From positions 62,001 to 126,000 of the forward strand of contig OW569388.1 of assembly GCA_937625935.1 (NCBI GenBank): a DNA stretch of 64,000 bases. The letters are read 5' to 3'. This document shows positions 10,317 to 19,333 of the stretch, piece after piece (the first letter of the stretch is position 1; every line of letters begins with the position of its first letter). Under the pieces are notes generated by a model, which was given only the letters and a program-made list of their open reading frames with translations, did not search any database and was not told the DNA's origin. The DNA is from Tetramitus jugosus (lineage: Eukaryota; Heterolobosea; Eutetramitea; Acrasida; Vahlkampfiidae). The position numbers and the translations under genes are program-made.

Positions 10317-11331
10317 TGATTCGAATACAACATTAGTAGAATCACCAAAAGCCATCATTTTCTTGTTTCATGGTGCAGGTAGTCTCAGTGAATTCATTGC
10401 TCCATTGGCCAATCATCTCATGACTCAAAATCAATATCACATTTATATCATGGATCAATTGTGTCATGGAAAATCACGATATATTGATCACCACAAGAAA
10501 CAACAACACAATAATAACAATAATAACAATAACAATAGTAGTAGTAGTAATAGTAGTGATGTAACTCCACCACCTGATTGTCTAGTGCGTGACTATAGGC
10601 ATTTTGATCAATGTATCATTTATTTCATGAATCAAATATTGAAACTTGAATCATCATCACAGTCATCAACCGTATCAACACAACCACCACAACTACCACC
10701 ACCACCAGTGTTTCTATGGGGTGAATCCATGGGAGGTGCCACTGTTCTCTCCACTCTCTTGCATCACAATCTCATGCATCACAGTAACACTCATAACACT
10801 GATAACACTAGTAACACTGATAACACTCATAACACTGATAACACTGATAATGAAATGTTAAAGAATAGAATCAAGGGAATGATTGTATCTGCACCTGCCA
10901 TCACCATACCCAACAAACCCAACACACTAGTCATTGGTGCACTTCGACTCATGAACCGTATTGCTCCTCAAATGAAACCATTGCCCCATGATCCATTCAC
11001 TCACTCTCGCATACGTCGATTTGCACAATACTATGATGAACATGCGAGTACAGTTGCTCCTCTGCCATTGGCTCTCATGACACAAATATTGGACATGTCA
11101 CTGTACTTGGACAAGCATTTGAAATTGGTGAATATGCCCATGTTGTTGATGCATGGACAACAGGACACAACAGTTGATATTCAAGGCAGTTATAAGCTAT
11201 GGGAGTCAAACAGTCATGTGGACAAGGAATTCCTAGTGTATGAAGAGAGTTATCATGCGTTGATTAATGAGTACACAACGTGGCATGCAGTGAACAAGAT
11301 TGCACAGTGGATTCAAGCACGTTTACAATAA
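10018..11331 (+). CDS. Monoacylglycerol-lipase-like alpha/beta hydrolase (serine hydrolase family S33)
   Basis: The ATG at 10018 gives 437 residues. The catalytic triad is visible: nucleophile Ser in FLWGESMGGATV, Asp in LLMHGQQDTTVD, and His in YEESYHALINE. The oxyanion strand is LFHGAGSLSEF and the strand-4 motif IYIMDQLCHGKSRY, both as in monoglyceride lipases, which release fatty acid and glycerol from monoacylglycerols or lysolipids. Homopolymers interrupt the domain: a (TCA)10 Ser tract at 10285-10314, an Asn/Ser tract near 10510-10560, and a 9-nt minisatellite right after the nucleophile elbow. They presumably lie in surface loops. The stop TAA is part of an AATAAA at 11327-11332. No signal peptide was seen. 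Confidence 0.85.
10285..10314 (+). repeat. (TCA)10 microsatellite encoding poly-Ser
   Basis: Ten uninterrupted TCA codons inside the hydrolase gene, before the first conserved strand of the domain. Perfect codon identity points to replication slippage rather than selection for mixed Ser codons. Confidence 0.9.
10783..10845 (+). repeat. 9-nt minisatellite, 7 units, coding X-Asn-Thr
   Basis: Seven tandem copies of NNTAACACT, where NN is AG, CA or GA, read in frame as (Ser/His/Asp)-Asn-Thr repeated seven times. The array lies about 15 residues after the catalytic GESMGG, in the region where this family has helix C and the lid, so copy-number change would alter a loop near the active site. Confidence 0.9.
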
Positions 11332-11678
11332 AATACTTTTTTTATAAGCGCATCTCTTTCCTTTGGATTAATCATCAAACATTCATGGTGGTGTGCGCGT
11401 ACAATCTGTAATCATCCCATGATCTCAACTGCTGGTTGGTGATCATCGTAGTTGTTGTTGTGGAGAAATGGAAAAAGGAGATTTGCGCGAGAGCGAACCA
11501 ACTGGATTCTATCGCTTTCGAGGAGTGATGACATTTTGAATCTCTGGTCAGTCTGCCACTGCAATCTGAAACAACACCGAAAGAAAACAGTTGTTGCGGG
11601 CCACAACACTCAACACCCACAACCACCACAAATCCATTCTGTTCCACTAACAACTAACCCTAACCCAAAAAGGAAAGG
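11332..11678. other. Intergenic region, 347 nt
   Basis: Between two same-strand genes. It holds the 3' end of the hydrolase transcript and the leader of the transporter gene. A GC-rich ATTTGCGCGAGAGCGAAC stretch near 11481-11498 stands out. The last 60 bases are A/C-rich. No further gene is supported. Confidence 0.4.
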
Positions 11679-13322
11679 ATGACAACTACAATGATGATAA
11701 CATCTGCAGAGCATGAACCTCCACCACCACTATTGCAAGCAAAAGATCAGATGGACGATATTCATAATCAGAACAATAATAATAACGTGGAAGATGAAGA
11801 AGATGATGGCCTGGTATTGCTCAAGGATCAAGATGAAAACAAACAAGAACAACAAGAACAACAACATGCTGATGGTGATGACAGTCATGGAGAAAGGATA
11901 TCCCATGTTTCTCGCCTGGCACACTTTATTCTCCATTTTCATCGCTCCTGGTTCTTTGTTCATTTTCTTTTGTTGCTCAACGGTCAATTGTTTGGTGGTT
12001 TTCAAGTGCTGGCAGTCAAGAGCTTGAGTCAGATGAATCCATTGGTGTTTGCTGCCCTTCGTACCATTATCATTGCTCTGACCATTGCTCCTCTTGCGAT
12101 TTTGGTTGACCGGAACAATCAAGGATTTTGCAGTGAAGGAGCGGAGGAGAACAATGGCGGAGAACAAAACTCCGTAGTTGAATCAGCTGAACAACAAACC
12201 TCAATACAACAAAGAAAGGGAATATGGCAGCGATATTTGAAACCAAGGATACCAAACAATAAGAGAGATGCACTATGGCTCACTGGACTCGGTATGATTG
12301 TTGGAATGAACATTTTGACTTATATTGTCGCTCTGTCACTGATCTCACCGACCATTGTGGCCATTGTATCACCGAGTCAAACAGTGTTTACTTGTCTCAT
12401 TTCTGTGTTGTTGAAACGAGAGGGAAAATCAATTCTCAAGTTTGTCGGTGTGTTTCTGGCTGTGATTGGATCCATTACCATGCTGGTCATTAGTGCCATG
12501 GTCAAGGACAGCAGTAATGTGACTCCTTCAAAGGAATCTACCAGTGCCATCATTGCTGCCATGTCATCGTCAAGCACAATGACAGCTTCCATTCTGTCAA
12601 CAAACAGTCAAATGCCAATCATCTTCATCTCGGCAGACACTTGGAGCAGCCTCAAAACAGTGATTGGTGTGTCTCTGTGCATTGTGAACTCACTGGGATC
12701 ATCTCTCAATCTCGTTTTCCAAAAGTCGTTGCTCGATCGAAAGATTCCACCAATGACACTGACTGCATGGACATCGCTCGTTGCTATGGTGTTCCTATTC
12801 ATCGTAGGTCTATGTTTTGGTTTGACTTCGTTTGATCCCAGAACTGTTCCACTCATTGCATGGATCGGCTTATTGTATGCAGGATTGGTCATTGGAACAG
12901 GAAGTTTCTCACTAGGTGCCTACGCCGCTCGAATCGGTTCTCCTACTCTTCTTTCAGTGTACAACTGCGCCAATCCAATCATTTCCACCGTGTATCTCTT
13001 TGTCTTCCTGGGTCAAACGACAACATGGCTCGTGTCCATTGGAGCAATTCTGATCACCTCTGGTGTGCTCATGGTTGCCTATGCCAAGAAGCGAGAGGAG
13101 AGGAAGAAGGCAGCGGAAGATTTGGAAGCAGAGTTACAGCAACTCGAACAAGCAACAGGAGATCAGGAGAACGTGACAGATGACACTCAGGCACAAGAAG
13201 ATGTCCAAGTGCAGAGCTCGACCACACCCACAGAAACCACAGACAAAGCAACCGAGGATAACAATCCTCTGTCGTCCAGTGCCAGTGGAGAGTACTTGAA
13301 GGTAGTGACTCCACAACAATAA
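11679..13322 (+). CDS. EamA/DMT-family membrane transporter
   Basis: 547 residues with an ATG at 11679. After an acidic, Gln-rich cytosolic leader (about 75 residues), ten hydrophobic segments in two blocks match the drug/metabolite transporter superfamily with two EamA repeats. The first repeat opens with LLNGQLFGGFQVLAVKSL and MNPLVFAALRTIIIAL, and ISPTIVAIVSPSQTVFTCLISVLLKRE marks its end. The second ends with IGSPTLLSVYNCANPIISTVYLF, followed by a charged coiled tail (KKREERKKAAEDLEAELQQLEQ). The hydrophilic loop between the third and fourth segments and the Ser-rich linker near residue 285 are longer than usual. The substrate cannot be told from sequence (purines, amino acids, sugars and nucleotide-sugars occur in the superfamily). 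Convergent with SRP68, 95 nt between stops. Confidence 0.82.
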   Translation: MTTTMMITSAEHEPPPPLLQAKDQMDDIHNQNNNNNVEDEEDDGLVLLKDQDENKQEQQEQQHADGDDSHGERISHVSRLAHFILHFHRSWFFVHFLLLLNGQLFGGFQVLAVKSLSQMNPLVFAALRTIIIALTIAPLAILVDRNNQGFCSEGAEENNGGEQNSVVESAEQQTSIQQRKGIWQRYLKPRIPNNKRDALWLTGLGMIVGMNILTYIVALSLISPTIVAIVSPSQTVFTCLISVLLKREGKSILKFVGVFLAVIGSITMLVISAMVKDSSNVTPSKESTSAIIAAMSSSSTMTASILSTNSQMPIIFISADTWSSLKTVIGVSLCIVNSLGSSLNLVFQKSLLDRKIPPMTLTAWTSLVAMVFLFIVGLCFGLTSFDPRTVPLIAWIGLLYAGLVIGTGSFSLGAYAARIGSPTLLSVYNCANPIISTVYLFVFLGQTTTWLVSIGAILITSGVLMVAYAKKREERKKAAEDLEAELQQLEQATGDQENVTDDTQAQEDVQVQSSTTPTETTDKATEDNNPLSSSASGEYLKVVTPQQ

Positions 13323-13417
13323 TTAAATAGGATTTATATATATGATTAATTTTATTTGATTGTCATTGTTTGAGGAGATGTTACATAAGAGAATACCAGA
13401 GAGGCCGTTGGTGTGGT

Positions 13418-15418
13418 TTACCACAGACCGAACCATCCCTTCTTCTTTGGTTCTTCCTCTGCTGCTGGTGAACCTGTAGTAGTGGTAGTGGTTGCTGCAG
13501 TCTTGGCAGGCAATTCCACTTCTGGATACTCCACTCCACTGCCAGCAATATCAAAGAAGGTTGGCTTGCATGCAATGCTCTCGAAAGCAGGTGGGAATTG
13601 AGTGACACGGAGCTTGGATGATGCATCCTCGGCTTCTTCTCTGTCTTCTGGCACCTCCAGAGAAGCACTGAGATTGAGTGCTCTCTGTGCGTACTGTGCT
13701 CTCACAAGCACATTCAACTTTCTCAGTTCACTCTCAATGGTTTCAACCTTTGGCAACAAATGGAGGCACAATGACTCAGAGTCCTTGTTGGTCATGGATT
13801 GCAGATCAGAGAGCATTTGTTGACCTCTGAGAGCCAACAATTGACACTCGGCTTCCTTTGATCTCCTGTAGTAGGCCAGTGAAAGGAACAAGACACGCAA
13901 TGTTTGCATGTAGTGAAGTGCATAGGGCGATGCAGCAGCAAACTCTGTAGAGTCCTTCATTCTGTGCAGTGTAGAGTCCAAAATCTTGACAATGTCATAT
14001 GGTCTGACCAATGACTTGTTCTCCACGAATTGTGACTGCTTTTCACCCAAAACATTTCTCACATTCCAAACATTTCTCTTGACAAACACGGCAACCAACT
14101 TTTTGGAGATCCATGTGGCAATCATTTTCAGTTCATTGACTGACAATTGTTGAGTCTTGTTGTCACTTGTAGTCGTAGTAGTAGTGGTGGTGCTATTGTT
14201 GACCAATTCTCTCTGAATCAACTTTTCAGCCTCCATGTAAGCAAACACCAACTGATCAAACACTCTCATGTGACGTGATTCAAAGCTGCTTCCACTTGTA
14301 ATTTCAACAATTTGTGCCTCCAAGTCATAAATCTTGATCAACAGATTGCTCATCTTTGGCAATGAATGAACAGAGAGGACTGTTTTATCATTGATGACAA
14401 TTTGTTCATTTTTACCACCACCACCACCAGTAGCAGCAGCAGTAGTAGCAGTAGTAACATTCACTGGAGCAGCAACAGTAGTGGTTTGATTGTTGAGATC
14501 AAATGATGATTCATCACCAACAACTGAAACACCCAGATTGTAGCTACAGAAACGAATACCAGTGTCCAATTCTTCTCTCTTGCGATTCAAGTACAATTGA
14601 ATCATTCGATCACCATCACCACTCGTTGTTATCTGTTGAATTTGTTTCCACCACTGTTGGAACAAGAGTGCCTTCAATTGAATCAAGTTTTTGAGTGCTT
14701 CTTCAAATGATTCCAATTCCAATTCAATCTGTGCCAACAAATCATTCAAATAGATTTGACTCTCCAACAATAGTACATGCACATGATTCAATGGTTGATG
14801 AACAAATGATGGAAACAATACATTATTTTCACTAGTACTATTATTCTGTTGTTGTTGTTGAGTAGACAATTCATTCATAATCTTGTTCAATTGTTGAGCA
14901 CATGCAAATGATTTTTTGAGACGACGAATCATGTGAAACCGAACTCTACTGTCATTCAATTGAACATTCTCCATGCGCAACTCATTGGCTTGAGCCCAAT
15001 TTTTCTCCGATGTCAACAAAATCAACTCTAGAAAGTGAGTCAATTGAGGTTGAAATTTCCATTCATTCAATGGTTTCTTCATCTTTTGCTCCAGATCAAT
15101 CGAGTGATATTTTGTGCCTTTTCCATGCTTGGAATCGGTTTTGGATCGGAGTTTTGAGAGTCGGCGAATGAGATAGGAACGGTAGCGTTTGTAGTCCATG
15201 AGAGAGACTTGTGAGGAGGTGGTGGTGGTGGATGTGGATGAATGTTCCATGTTGTTGCTGTGTGATGATGATGAGAATGATGTAGATGATGATGCGAGTG
15301 TGCTATCACCACCATGAATCGATCGAAGTCTCATAATGAGTGGTAAAATGGAGAATGATACAGGTGTTGTGGTGTTGGTGTCCACATGATCGTGGATTGT
15401 TGGTTGTGGAACAGTCAT
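13418..15418 (-). CDS. SRP68: Signal recognition particle subunit SRP68
   Basis: I start at the ATG at 15418 (666 residues); the frame is open upstream to 15508 but only from a GTG. The RNA-binding region is recognisable: LMDYKRYRSYLIRRLSKLR near residue 75, then FLELILLTSEKNWAQANELR and RVRFHMIRRLKKSFACAQQL, as in the tetratricopeptide-like SRP68 RNA-binding domain. The C-terminus has FFDIAGSGVEYPEVEL and ends KKKGWFGLW, matching the end of SRP68, which binds SRP72. With SRP72 and the SRP RNA it helps target nascent secretory proteins to the ER. Thr-, Gln- and Gly-rich inserts make it slightly longer than the roughly 620 residues of animal SRP68. A possible AATAAA (minus strand) lies near 13350. 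Confidence 0.85.
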   Translation of the reverse strand: MTVPQPTIHDHVDTNTTTPVSFSILPLIMRLRSIHGGDSTLASSSTSFSSSSHSNNMEHSSTSTTTTSSQVSLMDYKRYRSYLIRRLSKLRSKTDSKHGKGTKYHSIDLEQKMKKPLNEWKFQPQLTHFLELILLTSEKNWAQANELRMENVQLNDSRVRFHMIRRLKKSFACAQQLNKIMNELSTQQQQQNNSTSENNVLFPSFVHQPLNHVHVLLLESQIYLNDLLAQIELELESFEEALKNLIQLKALLFQQWWKQIQQITTSGDGDRMIQLYLNRKREELDTGIRFCSYNLGVSVVGDESSFDLNNQTTTVAAPVNVTTATTAAATGGGGGKNEQIVINDKTVLSVHSLPKMSNLLIKIYDLEAQIVEITSGSSFESRHMRVFDQLVFAYMEAEKLIQRELVNNSTTTTTTTTSDNKTQQLSVNELKMIATWISKKLVAVFVKRNVWNVRNVLGEKQSQFVENKSLVRPYDIVKILDSTLHRMKDSTEFAAASPYALHYMQTLRVLFLSLAYYRRSKEAECQLLALRGQQMLSDLQSMTNKDSESLCLHLLPKVETIESELRKLNVLVRAQYAQRALNLSASLEVPEDREEAEDASSKLRVTQFPPAFESIACKPTFFDIAGSGVEYPEVELPAKTAATTTTTTGSPAAEEEPKKKGWFGLW

Positions 15419-15657
15419 TGTTGTCGTGATGATAATGATGATTTCGTGTGGATACAAAAAAAAGCTTTTTGTTTGCTGTGTGCTTGGATCAAAAATCACA
15501 CTCGCCACGAAGAAGAAAATTTGTGTTGTAAGGCGGAGCTGAAAATTTCCGATCGGCGGACAATCTTGGCGGTTGTTACTACGATTTCAATTGTGTGAAT
15601 GGAACAGGGGAGTGAAGTTTTATCTCCAGTAGGAGAAGAATATATTGATCTCGCAAA
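15419..15657. promoter_or_regulatory. Divergent spacer between SRP68 and coiled-coil gene
   Basis: 239 nt between minus start 15418 and plus start 15658. It contains GATCGGCGGAC and TTGGCGGTT (about 15551-15574), two GGCGG cores in AT-rich sequence that resemble E2F-type half sites. A shared promoter is inferred from the divergent layout. Confidence 0.35.
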
Positions 15658-17736
15658 ATGAATTCTCGTTCCAAAGTACCTCCAATTGCCAACTTTGATA
15701 CCATTTTATCTTCCACCCACCCCCACTTCACTCTTGAGAGTCAACACATTGGTGGCAGTCGTACGCTCAATCAAGGAGCGATGATCAATGGAAATAACAG
15801 CAGCACTAACACGAGTGTGAACTCTACAGGTAGCAGTGGAAGTACTAGCATCTATCTCGACATTTTACAAAAACACTACTCCCCCATCAGGGCTCCCTTT
15901 CAATCCAACAATAGTATTCACAACAACTCGCCGATCTCTGTTCAAAGTAACAAAGTATCAGCCACTTTGAGTACAAAGAGCAAATCTCCCTCAACGACAA
16001 CTACCATGAATCTTCAATCGTCGTCCAAGTCCAATCATAATCGTGTGGAAGAGATTACTAAAGAAACTCTCCACTCAGTTTCCACTATTTTAAACAAGAT
16101 GAAACAGAGTGAGGAACTGGAGAAAAATAGAGTGAGTAAACGAACGAAAAGAACTTTACCAAGCTCTTTGACGCTGGCAGATGTATCAAAAAAGGATTCA
16201 CCAACTCTGAACCGAAAACGTAACTCGCCAGGAGATAGAATATACCCTGCGACTCATAGAGGTGATGTGCCTCTTCGATATCAACAAATGAAGATGAGAG
16301 CGACCAGTAATGAAAGAAAATCAAGAATCGATTCTCAATCTGTCGAAGAAGAAACTGCAAGATTGAAGTTAGAGTTGAGAAACTTGGATACCGAGTTGGA
16401 AGAAAGATTTCAAATTCCCAAATCGAGTGTATCTCCATTGAATGTAACGAGCGAACTACGAGAGTTGAAATTAAAACAAGACGAAGAAGAAGAGAGGGCG
16501 CAGAAAGATGCCAGATTGCAAATGCAAACTGCTTTACTCAAAGAGGCGAACAACAGAAATGAACGAGTAAACAATTTGCTGTACCGGAATAAGGAGAGGT
16601 ATGACTCTCTAACTCAGGAAATGAAGGAAGTTGAACTTCGGGTTAGCTCTCATTCATCCACGATCGTCTCCCCTCGGACTGACACTACTAACCAACAGCT
16701 AAGAAGAGTATCGCCAAACCAAGATTCGAGAACTGCTCTTTTCACCAAGCTGGCAGAAGTTAGACTTCAGAGAGAACAAAGAAAAAGCGAACCTGCCAAA
16801 CATTCGGATCTGAACAGCGATCATAACAAAATTCATGTCGAGAAAAGGGATAAAGTACCACTTCTTGAAATATCTGCTCCTACTCAGAAAAAGATTGACG
16901 AGAGACTTCAACAATACCGCCACTCGAAAAGAAAACAACTCCAGAAACAAATCATAGTCGGTGAAGAGAAGGAAGAGGAAGGAAATGCAATCAATAAGAT
17001 TGAGGAAAAGAGAAAGGAAAGCCCTGAGAGGACTGAAAGTTCGATCATTATCAAGTCAAGTAGACCAGAATCCCCACGCCATTCTTCAGAGAGTAGATCT
17101 CCGACAAAGGGCAGGGGATCTCGTATCAGAACAAGCCAGGAATGTCGCTCACCCTCCAGAGTCCATGATGCAGCAGACAAAGATATGAATCGAGAACCCA
17201 AACGATTTTTGGATCAATTACTAGATTGATGCAGAGATAACCAGTGAGTTGAAGAGACAGAATACTCGATTAACAGAAGAACTTCAAAGCATGGGAGATG
17301 CCCATCTAAAATTGAAGAAGGATCACGATGCTCTGAAGAAGGAGAACATGCAACTGCGTTCCGAGAATTCTCACATTCAAAAGAGACTTACAGATGCAGA
17401 GAGAGAGAACGATCGCTCCAAGAACCAGATATCACTACTCGAAAAAGAAATGGAGAAAATGGAAAGCGAAGCACTCCTCATTCTCAGCAACAAAGAGGAT
17501 GCAAAATCAAGAAGGAAGGAACACACTATTGCTTCCACCTATTGCGCAAGTAACAAGATTAAGGTTGACCTTTCCAATCAAGGTGATATCTATGGTATGT
17601 GTATAGCAGTTATTTTCGTTTCCAAAATCAAAATCGACAACTTTACAAACTTACAATTTTTTTATGATCAGTGTCGTTGGGTGACAAACACAGAATTACA
17701 CTCAATGAATATGTCAGATCTCTGTCTCGAGAATAA
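15658..17736 (+). CDS. Coiled-coil protein with unresolved frame break near 17.2 kb
   Basis: The ATG at 15658 opens a 523-codon frame ending TGA at 17229, but coding-like sequence continues one base over as DAEITSELKRQNTRLTEEL and a long coiled coil. A clear intron at 17595-17671 (GTATGT...GATCAG) then leads to a final exon ending TAA at 17736 inside an AATAAA, which supports this end. The break needs an intron or a base error: 17161-17224 (GTCCAT...ACTAG, phase 0, 645 residues) and 17123-17234 (GTATCA...TGCAG, 629 residues) both restore the frame. The N-terminal half is Ser/Thr/Asn-rich and disordered. Coiled coils lie near residues 225-350 and in the C-terminal third, where the Lys/Glu heptads have few breaks. 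I do not recognise a family; a structural or cytoskeletal role is a guess. Confidence 0.6.
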
Positions 17737-17957
17737 AATAGGGACAACACGCACTGTAACTTCAGATTGCGCAAAAAATTTCTCTTGGAAGAACTTGTCA
17801 TGCTGGAAGCTCTGTGAAACAGCACCACAAAAAATGTGGCAAAAAAACAAACCAAAAAACACGCGTGTACACTTTTTCATTTGTTTTCAGTTTTTTTTAA
17901 TAGATAACAATTATCGATACCACCATACCCAATACCAACAACAAAACACATACATAA

Positions 17958-19059
17958 ATGACAAATCCAACTAATCATCAACAACAACAAGAAGAAGTGC
18001 AATCAAAGGTCAAGTTTAGCAATGCTAATTTTCCAATGACTGCTGATGGACGAGTGTATCACTTGGATATCAAAGCAGGTGAAGTTGCCAATAAGTTGAT
18101 TCTTGTTGGTGATTTGGCAAGAGCAAAGCTTTATGCTGATTTGTACTTGGAGAAGGGATACTTTTCACTATTGTCTCACAGAGGGTACGTACCTTTAGTC
18201 ACAGCACTGCAGCTTTTTTTCCGTACCTATGGCTTCACTTTGTGTGGTTTGTTTTTGTGTGGTTGTGAATATTTTTTGTTGGTGACATTTTTGCTGACTT
18301 TGTGTGATTTTTTTCTCTGTTGTTTGTCGTTACGACATGCACATTTTTTTGTATTCTTCTGTGCGACAACAAAAAAGCTTCTTGACAATTACTGGTAAAT
18401 TCAAGGGTCAGGATGTGTCCATCATTGGTACAGGCATGGGTACTGCCATGATTGATTTTTCCATTCGTGAAATTAGGCACTTGTTTGGGCCAAATGAAAA
18501 GCTTGCCATGATCCGTTTGGGCACCTGTGGCTCCCCTCAAGTTGACATTGGATTGGGCACTGTCGTTGTAAACAATGAAGCCGTTCTCATTTCAAGAAAC
18601 CCCGATGCTTTCCGCAATCTTTCCGCGAATGGCGCGCCAACCGTAGACCAAGCGTACCGTGTGAGCCTGCCTTGTCCAAGCAATGAAACATTGACCAATC
18701 TCTTGAGAGACAATCTGGAGAGAATCATTGGTGATAAGAGTGCTGTTGCTGTTGGCATGGATGCCACTGGTGACTCCTTTTATAGCTCTCAGGGAAGAAC
18801 CTCTGATTTGTTTGTTGACTCGAACGAAACACTGATTGATTACTTGTTGAGTCAGTACAAGGTCTGTTCACTGGAGATGGAGACTTTCCATTTGTTTGAT
18901 ATGGCAGAGTGCTCGCGTGGTTCCATTGCCGCCACAGCAGCTGAGATTGTTCTTGCTCAGAGAAAGAGCAACGAATTTATTGATCCAGAGGTGAAGAATG
19001 CCAGAGAGAGACAAGTTGGGCTTGCTGGATTGGAGGCATTGGTTCAATTCTCTTTGTAA
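17958..19059 (+). CDS. Uridine phosphorylase (PNP/UDP family)
   Basis: Two exons, 17958-18184 and 18378-19059, with a 193-nt intron (GTACGT...AAAAAAG). Joining gives LLSHRG-FLTITGKFKGQDVSIIGTGMG, the expected path through the family, and 302 residues in all. Visible motifs: ILVGDLARAKLYADLYL (phosphate-binding GDxxR region), the GTGMGTAMIDF glycine loop, IRLGTCGSPQ, and VCSLEMETFHLFDMAEC, whose Glu-Met-Glu binds ribose. The enzyme splits uridine (or related nucleosides) with phosphate into base and ribose-1-phosphate in pyrimidine salvage. Its length fits eukaryotic uridine phosphorylases (about 300). Purine nucleoside phosphorylase of the same fold is the main alternative. The start context is TAAATGACA. 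Confidence 0.87.
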
Positions 19060-19333
19060 TTCATATTTTGTAATCAAAACAACTGTCTCACACGATTGAG
19101 GTGCGAGCACACAAACCCCTTTCAATAATCATTGTCAGTCCCTTTTCGGGGCAATTGAACGAATGGACCACATTTTCTCATTTTCCGGCATCGTCGTCGA
19201 CTACAGTACTTCGGATGATTCAAACAATCCAAAATTCCTATTTTTGAGGAAGAGCTTGTTGTGTTAGAAATTCTTATCAACTCTAAGGACACAGCGAAGA
19301 ATCGAACAAGAACAAGATCCTTGTAGTTGTGTT
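19060..19333. other. Intergenic region, 274 nt
   Basis: Holds the 3' end of the uridine phosphorylase transcript and the leader of the first giant gene. No frame or RNA gene is supported. Confidence 0.4.

Noticed and set aside
11713-12027. Second plus-strand frame inside the transporter gene
   Set aside because: Lies in a shifted frame of a coherent ten-span transporter.
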